Below, piece by piece: positions 6,670-15,122 of a DNA stretch of 17,210 nt. The position numbers and the translations under genes were made by a program. This DNA is from JBAXRT01 sp037131065. GTDB lineage: Bacteria > Bacteroidota > Bacteroidia > Bacteroidales > FEN-979. Within the stretch, counting starts at the first letter, position 1. Every line of letters begins with the position of its first letter. The stretch is taken from assembly GCA_037131065.1 (NCBI GenBank), contig JBAXRT010000057.1:1-17210 (forward strand), read 5' to 3'. The notes beneath the pieces are model-generated. The model worked only from the letters and a program-made list of their open reading frames with translations, was not told the DNA's origin and ran no database searches.

Positions 6670-8796
6670 TTATTCAGCGATTAATGAACTACTACTGGAC
6701 TCTTTTAGTCCGCGGTTGATCAGCAAGGCATCAATTTTCGGTTCCGATCCACGGAAATTCCTGTACAAAACCATTGCCTCTTCGGTTCCGCCTTTTTCCA
6801 GTATCTCTTTCCTGAATTTTGTGGCAACCTGTTTATTAAAAATATCCCCAGTCTCTTTAAAGGCCTGGTAAGCATCGGCATCAAGGACCTCCGCCCATAT
6901 GTAGCTATAATATCCTGCCGTGTAACCACCTGTCATTGTGTGCTGGAAATAAGTTGACCGGTAACGGGGCGGGATCTGCGGGATCAACCCGATGATCGAC
7001 ATCGCTTTGCTCTCAAAACCAAGCACCTCAAGGTTTTCCACCTCCTTTAGCGTGTGATAATCCATATCGAGGAAGGAGGCAGCAACATACTCTGTCGTTT
7101 TAAAACCCTGTCCATATTTCCCGCTTTTCTCAATCTTTCCAACAAGTTCCTTTGGTATCACATTTCCCGTTTTATAATGTTTCGCATAGACCTTCAGCAC
7201 TTCTGGTTCGAACACCCAGTGTTCCATGATCTGGGAGGGAAGTTCAACGAAATCACGGGGAACACCTGAAATTCCGCTGTATTTTACATTTTTAAGCAAC
7301 CCCGCCAGGGCATGTCCAAATTCATGGAAGAAAGTCTCCGTTTCATCGGCTGAAAGCAAGGCCGGCTTTTCGGCCGAGGGAGATGAAAAATTACAAACGA
7401 CCGTCATGACCGGGGCGACCCGCTTGCCATCCTTGTACGACTGGGGACGATAGCTACCACACCAGGCGCCCCCCCTCTTGCCAGCCCTTGGGTGAAAATC
7501 CATGTAGAGTACACCGAGGTGGGTTCCGTCGGTATCACGGCATTCAAAGAGGGTCACATCCTTTTCATATTTCGGGGCATTTTTCACCTCGGAAAAGCTG
7601 ATGCCATAGAGTTTATTCGCGACATAGAAGATGCCGTCGCGAACGTTTTCCAGTTTAAAGTAAGGTCTCAGTGACTCTTCGTCAAGATCAAACCGTTTTT
7701 TCATGACCTTTTCGCTATAATACCTCCAGTCCCAGCCTTCGAGCTGGAAAGAGAGCCCGGCGTCGAGGATCATCTTCTGCATGCCGGCTTCTTCCTCCTT
7801 AGCTTTTGCCAGCGCAGGGACCCAGATCTGGTTGAGCAGGCTGTATACATTCTGCGGGTTTTTAGCCATCCTCTCCTCAAGTACAAAGTCGGCAAAAGTT
7901 GGATAACCCATCAGCTTTGCCTTCTCCAGACGCAGTGGGATCAGCTTCTGGATGATCCCCTTGTTATCCTTTTCATTATTATTATTCCCGCGGTTCGTAT
8001 ATGCACTGAATATCTTTTCACGGAGTTCACGCTTGTCGGCGAACTGAAGGAAGGGCATCACGCTTGGGTTCTGAAGTGTAAAAACCCATTTCCCTTTCGT
8101 GGAAGAATCGCCGGCGGCTGTTTCTGCTGCCGCAGCAAGAATTCCCTGCGGAAGTCCTGAAAGATCGGCCTTGTCGGAGATCACAAGCCTGAAAGCATTA
8201 GTTTCGGCAAGAAGATTCTGACCGAAAGTAAGCTGCAGCATGGAGATCTCCCGGTTGAGTTCACGCAGCCTCTCCTGTTTTTCAGGTGGCAGGTTAACCC
8301 CTCCCCTTACGAAACCCTTGTAGATCTCTTCAACAAGACGTTTCTGGTCAGGATCCAGTTTCAGCTCATCTCGTTTTTCATAGATGGATTTCACCCTTTT
8401 AAAAAGTCCCCGGTTGAGGTTGATATCGTCGGAATGCTTGGTGGTAATGGGTGAAAGTTTCGTGGCAACATCCTGCATCTCCTTATTGCCATTAGCGCCA
8501 TTGAGTCCGTAAAAGACAAGGCTGACCTTCTCAAGAAGCTCTCCTCCATTGTCGAAGGCAAGAATGGTATTTGTGAAGGTGGGTGGTTCAGGGTTTGAAA
8601 CAATGGCGTCAATCTCGGCCTGGTGTTGTTTGATCCCCTCCATCATGGCAGGTATGAAATTTTCTATTTTAATCTGATCGAAGGGAGGCACTCCAAAGGG
8701 GGTATTCCATTTTTCGAAAAAAGGATTTTTCCCCTGCCCCATGAGGACCGGGATGGCTGTCAGCATCATCATCAGGTTTATAATTAATTCTTTCAT
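6670..8796 (-). CDS. M3 family zinc oligopeptidase (Dcp/oligopeptidase A-like), exported
   Basis: A 708-residue M3A metallopeptidase that would cleave short peptides. The zinc motif HEFGH is at residues 491-495 (ligands His491 and His495, catalytic Glu492). The third ligand is most likely Glu518 in PRDFVELPSQ, two residues closer than in E. coli Dcp. A C-terminal GGYTAGYYSYIWAEV block supplies the conserved tyrosines of the family. The first 20 residues or so are hydrophobic (MKELIINLMMMLTAIPVLMG), suggesting a signal peptide and periplasmic location, whereas E. coli OpdA and Dcp are usually treated as soluble cell enzymes. Peptidyl-dipeptidase Dcp is the closest label, but dipeptidyl release versus endopeptidase activity cannot be read from sequence. 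The ATG overlaps the stop of the sensor kinase by 4 bp (ATGA), implying coupled translation as the last gene of the rpsA-led run. Confidence 0.9.
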   Translation of the reverse strand: MKELIINLMMMLTAIPVLMGQGKNPFFEKWNTPFGVPPFDQIKIENFIPAMMEGIKQHQAEIDAIVSNPEPPTFTNTILAFDNGGELLEKVSLVFYGLNGANGNKEMQDVATKLSPITTKHSDDINLNRGLFKRVKSIYEKRDELKLDPDQKRLVEEIYKGFVRGGVNLPPEKQERLRELNREISMLQLTFGQNLLAETNAFRLVISDKADLSGLPQGILAAAAETAAGDSSTKGKWVFTLQNPSVMPFLQFADKRELREKIFSAYTNRGNNNNEKDNKGIIQKLIPLRLEKAKLMGYPTFADFVLEERMAKNPQNVYSLLNQIWVPALAKAKEEEAGMQKMILDAGLSFQLEGWDWRYYSEKVMKKRFDLDEESLRPYFKLENVRDGIFYVANKLYGISFSEVKNAPKYEKDVTLFECRDTDGTHLGVLYMDFHPRAGKRGGAWCGSYRPQSYKDGKRVAPVMTVVCNFSSPSAEKPALLSADETETFFHEFGHALAGLLKNVKYSGISGVPRDFVELPSQIMEHWVFEPEVLKVYAKHYKTGNVIPKELVGKIEKSGKYGQGFKTTEYVAASFLDMDYHTLKEVENLEVLGFESKAMSIIGLIPQIPPRYRSTYFQHTMTGGYTAGYYSYIWAEVLDADAYQAFKETGDIFNKQVATKFRKEILEKGGTEEAMVLYRNFRGSEPKIDALLINRGLKESSSSSLIAE

Positions 8797-10979
8797 TTAT
8801 CTGTTTGGTTTTGGTTTGTTGCAGTTGGTAACATGATTATTATTTCGGTTCCTTCGTTTTCAAGACTCACGACCCGGAGTGAGCCATTCATAAGTCCAAC
8901 AAACTCCTGACAAAGGATAAGTCCGAGTCCGGTTCCTGGTTCCCTGTCGGTTCCAAGCCGTTTTACATTTCCGTCGACCCGGAAGAGCTGGTCAATAAAT
9001 TCAGCGGGAATTCCTATGCCCGTGTCTTTGCAGGATATTTCGATCTTATCGTCTTTCCGGATGGATGATAGTATGATCCTGCCCCCCTTTCCGGTAAATT
9101 TTATTGCATTGTTGGTGATGTTAAGCAGGGTGTTTGCAAGAAGAACAGGATCTGCAAGGGCGTACATCTCCTCATCCACAGCCATCTCGAGTGCCACTCC
9201 CTTTTTATCGGCCCTCGACTGAAGCAGACCGAGAATGTTAACGGCGACCTCCCTGACCCTCACCGTTCTGATCGTTGCGATTATCTGTCCCTGCTGGGAA
9301 AGTGCCCACTCAAGAAGGTTTTCAAGCAAGTGGTAAGTGTTTTGGCTGGAGGTGCTCAGGGAACTGAGTATCCTCTTTCTTTCATCATCTGAATAGGTAT
9401 CATAACCCTCAATCAACTCCTGGAGGAATCCCAGCAGGGAGTTAAATGGGGATCGGAGGTCATGGGAGATGATGGAGAAGAACCTGTTCCTGGTATTGTT
9501 CAGATCAAGCAGTGCCTTGTTCTGCTTGGCAATCTCCTCCTCATGCATCCGTATCTCTTCATTTTTAAACTGGAGCTCCTGGTTAATCCTCTTAAGTTTT
9601 TTCCTGCTACGCGAAATGACAAACAGAATTCCAACCAGCATTAGCAGGAAAAGAATTCCGGCGATCAGGATGACCGTCTGCCATACGATGATCTTCTCTT
9701 TAAACCTGTTTTCATTAATCAGGTCCCTGTTTTCCTCCTCTTTCTGGTCCAGCTGGTATTCAAATTCCTTTTCGTTGATTTTTTTCAGAATTTCCTCGCT
9801 GTGCATCTTCTTTGAAAGTCTGTAGGACTGCTGCAGGTAACTAATGGCAGAGGCATACTTCCCGCGGGCCGAATCCACGCTGAAGAGCAGCTCATACCCG
9901 GTAATCTTCAGGTTTCCTGTACCCTCAGGCGGGAGAAGCATAATTCCTTTTTGCCCGTAATATTCCGCGGAGTCGAGCTGCCCCAGCCATTTCAGGGCAA
10001 CTGCATAGTTGATGAAGATTCCGGCCTGATGATTCCTACGGGTAAACTTGTTAATCATTCCTTTGGCAAGCCGGTAATAGTGAAGGGCAGAATCGATCCG
10101 GCCGGTGGCCAGGAAGGCGTTGCCCATGTTCATGAAAGAGTTCGGCACCCGGTCCATCTGGTTATACTTTCGGGAGAGGGAGACCGATCGCCTGAAAAAG
10201 ATCAGGGCCGAATCATTGTCCTTTTTCACATCCATGTAAACGGCACCCAGGTTGTTGTATGCATCTGCCCAGATACGGCCGTTCATGAAAGCCTCCGGAG
10301 TGATAGGAAAAACCTGTTCGTAATAGTATTTTGCCTTCTGGAAATTAAAAAGATTCGTATACAGGACCCCGAGGTTGTTATAGACACTCCTGAGTTTCAC
10401 GGTATCACCCGTTCCTTTCATCGTTTTCATGGCCGACAGAAACAGTCCGAGACTCCTCTGGTAATCATCCTTCGAAGAATAATAGGTTCCGAGATCAAGC
10501 TGGAGGCGGGCATGTCGCTGCATACCGATTTCCGGCTTCCAGAGCGACATTGCTTTCATCAGGTAGAAAAATGCGCTGTCCTGAATGCCATAATTCAGAT
10601 AGAGCGTACCCAGGTTATGAACCGATAAAAAATAACCCAGGTAATATTGGTTCTCATGACAGTATTTCCTGGCGAGATGGAGATAACGGAGTGAGGAATC
10701 GGGATTACTCCAATAATAAACTCCGATCATCATCAGTCCCCTGCCAACCCCAGGGATGTAAGCCAGGTTACGGCTTACCATGATCAGTGAATCCATTTTC
10801 TGTCTGTCCTCAGGTGTTCTCTGACCCGATTCCAGGATAAGGATAAACCCAGGGATGATACCGGCTGTATCCGGTGTATTGCTTTCGGTCTTTGTTTCGG
10901 GCAGAGGGGTTGCCGGAACCTGAAGGATGGTCAGAAAGAACAGGAAACAGATCAGGAGAGGTACAGTCTTGCTAGTCAT
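8793..10979 (-). CDS. TPR-containing membrane sensor histidine kinase
   Basis: The 728-residue protein starts with a signal peptide (about 1-25). A periplasmic region of TPR-like helical repeats follows (about 60-400), with paired motifs such as NNLGVLYTN, YNNLGAVYMD and FMNMGNAFL. A single membrane helix spans about 432-455, then a coiled coil (about 458-497). The HisKA domain carries the phosphorylated His506 in SHDLRSP. The ATPase domain has an N-box around 620-627 (NITNNAIK), DTGIGIP at 652-658 and GTGLGL at 682-687. All catalytic motifs are intact. There is no receiver or DNA-binding domain, so it needs a separate response regulator. The only regulator in the window is a LytTR protein 4 kb away, a type more often paired with LytS-like kinases, so pairing is unproven. 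The gene starts 43 bp after the ribonuclease Z stop. A near-match -7 box (TATCTTTA, 11005-10998) may give an internal promoter. Confidence 0.92.
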   Translation of the reverse strand: MTSKTVPLLICFLFFLTILQVPATPLPETKTESNTPDTAGIIPGFILILESGQRTPEDRQKMDSLIMVSRNLAYIPGVGRGLMMIGVYYWSNPDSSLRYLHLARKYCHENQYYLGYFLSVHNLGTLYLNYGIQDSAFFYLMKAMSLWKPEIGMQRHARLQLDLGTYYSSKDDYQRSLGLFLSAMKTMKGTGDTVKLRSVYNNLGVLYTNLFNFQKAKYYYEQVFPITPEAFMNGRIWADAYNNLGAVYMDVKKDNDSALIFFRRSVSLSRKYNQMDRVPNSFMNMGNAFLATGRIDSALHYYRLAKGMINKFTRRNHQAGIFINYAVALKWLGQLDSAEYYGQKGIMLLPPEGTGNLKITGYELLFSVDSARGKYASAISYLQQSYRLSKKMHSEEILKKINEKEFEYQLDQKEEENRDLINENRFKEKIIVWQTVILIAGILFLLMLVGILFVISRSRKKLKRINQELQFKNEEIRMHEEEIAKQNKALLDLNNTRNRFFSIISHDLRSPFNSLLGFLQELIEGYDTYSDDERKRILSSLSTSSQNTYHLLENLLEWALSQQGQIIATIRTVRVREVAVNILGLLQSRADKKGVALEMAVDEEMYALADPVLLANTLLNITNNAIKFTGKGGRIILSSIRKDDKIEISCKDTGIGIPAEFIDQLFRVDGNVKRLGTDREPGTGLGLILCQEFVGLMNGSLRVVSLENEGTEIIIMLPTATNQNQTDK

Positions 10980-11022
10980 TTACGCGGAATTTTGAAGTAA
11001 AGATAAAAAAGTAAATGATCAA

Positions 11023-11814
11023 TCAGGGAAGCCCGATTTTTTCTCCTTCCTTTGCGAGGTAAGTTTCTGGAAAGACCGATTTTGCTTCTGCCAACATGGG
11101 GGCCATATCTTCATAGCGGGCAGAAAAATGACCGATAAGAAGCCGTTTCACACCTGACTTCGCAGCAATTTTTGCAGCATCGATGGCGGTAGAGTGAAGT
11201 TTCTCCCTGGCGACAGCTGCCAGCTCCTGCATAAAAGTCGCTTCATGATAAAGAAGATGTACCCCATGGATAAACGGGACGATGGACTCATCATATCCGG
11301 TATCGCTGCAGTACGCGTAGGATCTTGCCTGCAGTACCTTCCTTGGTGGGTTTTTTTCACGGAACACAAAACCGCAGACTGGAATGCTGTGCCGGAGGGG
11401 AAAACTGTGAACGGTAAGCCGCTCCTCCTCAAGGATAAGCTCATAGCCATCGTCGCGGAGGGCATGGAAATGAAGTGGAAATACAAGTTTTGTATTTGAG
11501 GCTTCCATCTGCAATTCGAGGATCTCCATCAGAAGTGGGTTTGCATACAGATGAAGGCCCTCCTTCCTCCCCAAAAGGTGCATACTGTTGAGCAGCCCGA
11601 TCAGGCCGAAGAAATGGTCTCCATGAAGGTGGCTGATGAAAATATGACGGATCCGCTGGTAGGAAATATGATATTTCCGGATCTGGAACTGGGTTCCCTC
11701 CCCGCAGTCGATCAAATAAAAGCGCTCATTCACATTGAGTAAATGAGCGCTTAGATTCCGGTTATAAGCTGGGATGGCAGAACTGCTTCCCAGTACCGTC
11801 AGTGAAAAGGTCAT
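11023..11814 (-). CDS. rnz: Ribonuclease Z-like tRNA 3'-processing nuclease, lacking the flexible-arm region
   Basis: This metallo-beta-lactamase-fold protein of 263 residues would remove 3' trailers from tRNA precursors. It has the tRNase Z opening LTVLGSSSAIPAYNRN, where relatives have similar G-x-x-S/G-A-x-P text. The HLHGDH metal motif gives His62, His64, Asp66 and His67, and further ligands are His142, Asp171 and His229 (GHFSARY). A HEATF segment is at 190-194. His142 and Asp171 are only 29 residues apart, against about 71 in Bacillus subtilis RNase Z; the missing part corresponds to the arm (exosite) with its GP motif that grips tRNA. The frame is continuous, so this is not an obvious frameshift. 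Members are normally about 300-310 residues. The start overlaps the rpsA stop by 4 bp. The alternative is a related phosphodiesterase that no longer acts on tRNA. Confidence 0.85.
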   Translation of the reverse strand: MTFSLTVLGSSSAIPAYNRNLSAHLLNVNERFYLIDCGEGTQFQIRKYHISYQRIRHIFISHLHGDHFFGLIGLLNSMHLLGRKEGLHLYANPLLMEILELQMEASNTKLVFPLHFHALRDDGYELILEEERLTVHSFPLRHSIPVCGFVFREKNPPRKVLQARSYAYCSDTGYDESIVPFIHGVHLLYHEATFMQELAAVAREKLHSTAIDAAKIAAKSGVKRLLIGHFSARYEDMAPMLAEAKSVFPETYLAKEGEKIGLP

Positions 11815-13799
11815 ACCGTCGGTTCTGAATCCGGGGTTGTTTCCTGTTGTTCGGTTTTAGGACCTTTGGCTTTCTCTTCTGCTTTCACCATGTCGGCCTT
11901 GAGGTTGGCCAGGGCATCGATATCGCCCAGGGTTGTCTTCTCAAGATTGTCTTTTACTTTCTTGATTGCCTTCTTGGTATCTTTTTCCTTCTTAACAGTA
12001 GCCTTGCTCTCCTTGTTCTTCTCAGCATTCTGGGCATCCTGGTAGATCTTGCTGTGAGAGAGGATGATTTTCTTGTTCTCCTTGGAGAATTCAATCACCT
12101 TAAAATCCAGCTGCTCTTCCTCTTTTGCATGCGTACCATCTTCCTTGTTCATATGGCGGAGCGGTGCAAAACCTTCCACACCATAAGGCAGGGCAACGAT
12201 AGCTCCCTTGTCGTTCAGGTTAACAATGGTTCCTTTATGAACTGATCCGACGGAGAAGACGGACTCGAAGACATCCCAGGGATTCTCCTCAAGTTGCTTG
12301 TGGCCGAGGCTCAGGCGGCGGTTGTCAACATCGACATCGAGAACCATGACGTCGATGCTTTCACCGATCTTGGTAAACTCGGCCGGATGTTTGATCTTCT
12401 TCGACCAGCTGAGGTCGGAAATATGGATCAGCCCGTCGACACCCTCTTCAAGTTCCACAAAAATACCGAAGTTGGTAAAGTTGCGGACGGTAGCTGTATG
12501 TTTCGATTTGAGCGGATATTTTTCCTTGATGTTGGCCCATGGATCCGGGATGAGTTGCTTGATGCCCATCGACATTTTGCGTTCTTCACGGTCGAGGGTG
12601 AGGATCACGGCTTCCACCTCCTGTCCAACCTTCAGGAAATCATGAGCGGTACGGAGATGCTGTGACCATGACATTTCGGAAACGTGGATAAGTCCTTCCA
12701 CACCGGTTGCAATCTCAACGAATGCACCGTAGTCGGCAATAACAACGACTTTTCCTTTGATCTTATCACCGATCTTGAGGTTCTGATCGAGTGAATCCCA
12801 TGGGTGCGGGGTAAGCTGTTTCAGACCAAGGGCGATGCGCTTCTTGTTATCATCGAAGTCAAGGATAACGACCTTTATCTTCTGGTCGAGTTTGACGATC
12901 TCTTCGGGATGGTTGATACGGCCCCAACTGAGGTCGGTAATATGGATAAGGCCATCTACGCCGCCAAGGTCCACAAAGACCCCGTAACTGGTGATATTTT
13001 TAACGGTACCTTCCAGGATCTGACCCTTTTCAAGCTTCTTGATGATCTCTGCTTTCTGGGCTTCGAGTTCATCCTCGATGAGGGCTTTATGCGAAACGAC
13101 AACGTTCTTGTATTCGTGGTTGATCTTGACAACCTTAAATTCCATCACCTTGTCAACAAAGACATCGTAATCACGGATCGGCTTGACGTCAATCTGCGAA
13201 CCCGGGAGGAATGCCTCGATGCCAAAGATATCGACAATCAGACCGCCCTTTGTGCGGGATTTAACGTAACCCTTGATAATCTCCTGTTTTTCATAAGCAT
13301 CGTTGATGCGCTCCCATGACTTCAGGATACGGGCTTTTTTATGAGAAAGGAGCAGCTGACCGCTTGTATCTTCCTGGTTCTCTACATAAACTTCCACTTT
13401 GTCGCCGACTTTCAGTTCGGGATTATAACGGAACTCGTTGAGCATGATCACACCATCGGATTTAAACCCGATGTTGACAACGACCTCGCGGTTGTTCATT
13501 GCCACAACGGCGCCTTCAATCACTTCGTGATCCTGGATGGCACGAAGGGTCTGGTCGTAAACATCTTCCAGTTTTGTGCGCTCATCCGGGGAGTACATTT
13601 CATGTTTCTTTCCGATTGAATCCCAGTCGAAATCCTTCAGATCTTCCCTTGAGGGTTTGGTTTTCCTTACTTTCTTAACAGGGATTGTCTCTTTGTTTTC
13701 CTCAACAGCCGGGGTTTCAATCCCTGCTACAGTCGATTCAACATTCAATTCTTTGTTCTGCTCCAATTCGTTGGTAACATTTGATTCTTCAGCAGTCAT
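11811..13799 (-). CDS. rpsA: 30S ribosomal protein S1
   Basis: The 662-residue protein binds mRNA on the small ribosomal subunit. An acidic N-terminal extension (about 1-85) precedes six S1 OB-fold domains, roughly at 91-160, 175-245, 262-330, 347-417, 432-505 and 520-590. The inner repeats share the G-x-V-x-x-I/F-x-x-Y/F-G-x-F-V pattern and GLIH(I/V)S endings. A lysine/glutamate-rich tail closes the protein. Extension plus six domains fits Bacteroidota S1. The start at 13799 is supported by an A-rich upstream stretch (CACAAAAAGAA), a common replacement for the Shine-Dalgarno in this phylum. A second ATG four bases upstream is out of frame and opens a four-codon ORF overlapping the start. The predicted promoter at 13915-13945 leaves a leader of about 110 nt. 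The gene is coupled by ATGA to ribonuclease Z. Confidence 0.97.
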   Translation of the reverse strand: MTAEESNVTNELEQNKELNVESTVAGIETPAVEENKETIPVKKVRKTKPSREDLKDFDWDSIGKKHEMYSPDERTKLEDVYDQTLRAIQDHEVIEGAVVAMNNREVVVNIGFKSDGVIMLNEFRYNPELKVGDKVEVYVENQEDTSGQLLLSHKKARILKSWERINDAYEKQEIIKGYVKSRTKGGLIVDIFGIEAFLPGSQIDVKPIRDYDVFVDKVMEFKVVKINHEYKNVVVSHKALIEDELEAQKAEIIKKLEKGQILEGTVKNITSYGVFVDLGGVDGLIHITDLSWGRINHPEEIVKLDQKIKVVILDFDDNKKRIALGLKQLTPHPWDSLDQNLKIGDKIKGKVVVIADYGAFVEIATGVEGLIHVSEMSWSQHLRTAHDFLKVGQEVEAVILTLDREERKMSMGIKQLIPDPWANIKEKYPLKSKHTATVRNFTNFGIFVELEEGVDGLIHISDLSWSKKIKHPAEFTKIGESIDVMVLDVDVDNRRLSLGHKQLEENPWDVFESVFSVGSVHKGTIVNLNDKGAIVALPYGVEGFAPLRHMNKEDGTHAKEEEQLDFKVIEFSKENKKIILSHSKIYQDAQNAEKNKESKATVKKEKDTKKAIKKVKDNLEKTTLGDIDALANLKADMVKAEEKAKGPKTEQQETTPDSEPTV

Positions 13800-13803
13800 T
13801 CAT
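13789..13803 (-). other. Possible four-codon upstream ORF overlapping the rpsA start
   Basis: On the minus strand, ATG AAT GAC TGC TGA starts 4 nt before the rpsA ATG and ends 11 codon-frame-shifted bases into it. It would encode Met-Asn-Asp-Cys. It may be a translational control element or chance; nothing else supports expression. Confidence 0.25.
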
Positions 13804-13914
13804 TTCTTTTTGTGGAGACGCAAAGTGCATGCTCCGGGTTCGACATTAAGTTATTTATCTGTGGGGATTTATAAAGAACGTGATCCGATTTTCTTCCCCT
13901 TAAAAATTGGGGTG

Positions 13915-13945
13915 CAAAGATAGAAAGAATAAATTAAAGAACCAA
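13915..13945 (-). promoter_or_regulatory. Bacteroidota-type promoter for the rpsA operon
   Basis: Read leftward, a -33 TTG (13945-13943) and a -7 box TATCTTTG (13922-13915) are separated by 20 bp, which fits the Bacteroidota promoter layout. Transcription would start near 13908-13910 and leave a leader of about 110 nt before rpsA. Confidence 0.7.
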
Positions 13946-13963
13946 GGAAGGCATAAATAGGGC

Positions 13964-13971
13964 TATCTTTG
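13964..13971 (+). promoter_or_regulatory. Bacteroidota -7 promoter element for the YchF/DUF933 gene
   Basis: TATCTTTG fully matches TAnnTTTG and lies 21 bp before the ATG at 13993, so the leader would be about 15 nt. No clear -33 TTG is present. It is an exact inverted copy of the rpsA -7 box, extending to nine matching bases (TATCTTTGC). Confidence 0.6.
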
Positions 13972-13992
13972 CAGTTCAAATAATAGATCCAC

Positions 13993-15084
13993 ATGTCACT
14001 CAAATGCGGAATCATTGGTCTTTCCGGATCGGGGAAGACCACACTTTTCAATTGTATCTCCAACAACCGGGCCGAAGTCCACAATACGGCCTATACCGGA
14101 TCCAAATCGAATCTCGGCATCATCAATGTACCTGATCCACGCCTTACGGCCATCGACAACTTCATCCACTCTGCCAGGATCGTCGCAGCAACCATCGATA
14201 TGGTCGATATCCCGGGACTCTCCAAGGGCGGTGGAAATACCGAAGGGAATAAATTTCTTTCTGATATCCGCAATGTTGATGCCATTATTCATGTGATCCG
14301 TTGCTTCGAAGATCCGCAGCTGCCCCACCCTGAAGGTTCCATTGACCCGGTGCGGGACAAGGAGATCGTTGAACTGGAATTACAGATCAAGGACCTTGAA
14401 TCGGTTGAGAAGAAGATTGTCCGGACGGAGAGACTGATCAAGGCTGGCGAAAAGGAGGCAAAACGCTGCCTTGAGGTGCTGCAGGTTTACAAATCCCACT
14501 TTGAATCTTTCCAGTCGGCTCGCACCGTGCCTGTGAGTGAGGATGACCGACGGTTCGTTGACGATCTTTTCCTGCTGAGCGAAAAACCGGTGATGTATGT
14601 CTGCAATGTTGACGACGCATCAGCCATGTCGGGGAACAAGTATTACGGGAAGTTCATGGAGTCGGTAAAGGCGGAGAATGCTGAAGTCATGCTAATTGCA
14701 GGACGGATGGAATCGGAGATCGCCGAGCTGGAGTCGGAAGAGGACCGTCTCGCTTTCCTGGCCGACGCCGGCCTGAAAGAGCCCGGAGTGAATCGGCTCA
14801 TCCGGTCTGCATTCCACCTGCTCGACCTCCAGTGCTTCTTTACCGCGGGCCCTAAAGAGGTCAGGGCATGGACTATCAGGAAAGGCATGACCGCACCACA
14901 GGCCTCGGGAGTGATCCACAGCGACCTGGAACGGGGCTTTATCAGGGCCGAAGTAATGAAATATGATGATTTCATCCGGCTGGCATCGGAACACGCCTGC
15001 CGTGAAAACGGCAAACTCTTTGTTGAAGGAAAGAACTATGTGGTGAAGGATGGCGATATCCTGCACATCAGGTTCAATGTCTGA
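13993..15084 (+). CDS. YchF/Obg-family P-loop NTPase with DUF933 C-terminal domain (divergent YchF-like)
   Basis: This 363-residue protein is related to YchF, a ribosome-associated ATPase/GTPase of the Obg branch. The P-loop is GLSGSGKTT (Gly9-Lys15-Thr16), whereas canonical YchF has GLPNVGKST. The switch II region is VDIPGLSKGG followed by a shortened stretch before EGNKFLSDIRNVDAIIHV; canonical members have GASKGEGLGNKF. The nucleotide-specificity motif is N205-V-D-D208 instead of NxxE. A helical coiled-coil region (about 125-165) follows the G3 region, and the C-terminal DUF933/TGS part (about 278-363) is well conserved, with FTAGPKEVRAW and GVIHSDLERGFIRAEV. I infer a Bacteroidota YchF paralogue rather than the housekeeping copy. 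No Shine-Dalgarno is seen. It is divergent from rpsA and convergent with the LytTR regulator, 38 bp apart. Confidence 0.87.
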   Translation: MSLKCGIIGLSGSGKTTLFNCISNNRAEVHNTAYTGSKSNLGIINVPDPRLTAIDNFIHSARIVAATIDMVDIPGLSKGGGNTEGNKFLSDIRNVDAIIHVIRCFEDPQLPHPEGSIDPVRDKEIVELELQIKDLESVEKKIVRTERLIKAGEKEAKRCLEVLQVYKSHFESFQSARTVPVSEDDRRFVDDLFLLSEKPVMYVCNVDDASAMSGNKYYGKFMESVKAENAEVMLIAGRMESEIAELESEEDRLAFLADAGLKEPGVNRLIRSAFHLLDLQCFFTAGPKEVRAWTIRKGMTAPQASGVIHSDLERGFIRAEVMKYDDFIRLASEHACRENGKLFVEGKNYVVKDGDILHIRFNV

Positions 15085-15122
15085 TCCATATAGTCCAATG
15101 GCACCTGCAGCGGAAAAAACCG

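Noticed and set aside
6697..6711. GGACT...AGTCC hairpin near the convergent stops at 6665/6670
   Set aside because: The stem is only 5 bp, lies inside the peptidase coding sequence and has no T tract, so I do not call a terminator.
9951..10628. A 225-codon plus-strand ORF opposite the sensor kinase gene
   Set aside because: It lies wholly antisense to the TPR region of a clear kinase gene, shows no recognisable family, and reads as a shadow of codon bias.
12804..13319. A 171-codon plus-strand ORF opposite rpsA
   Set aside because: Antisense to S1 repeats; similar shadow ORFs recur opposite the other S1 domains, as expected from repeated domain sequence.
15085..15122. Terminator between the convergent YchF-like and LytTR genes
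   Set aside because: The 38-bp gap has no convincing stem-loop or T tract on either strand.
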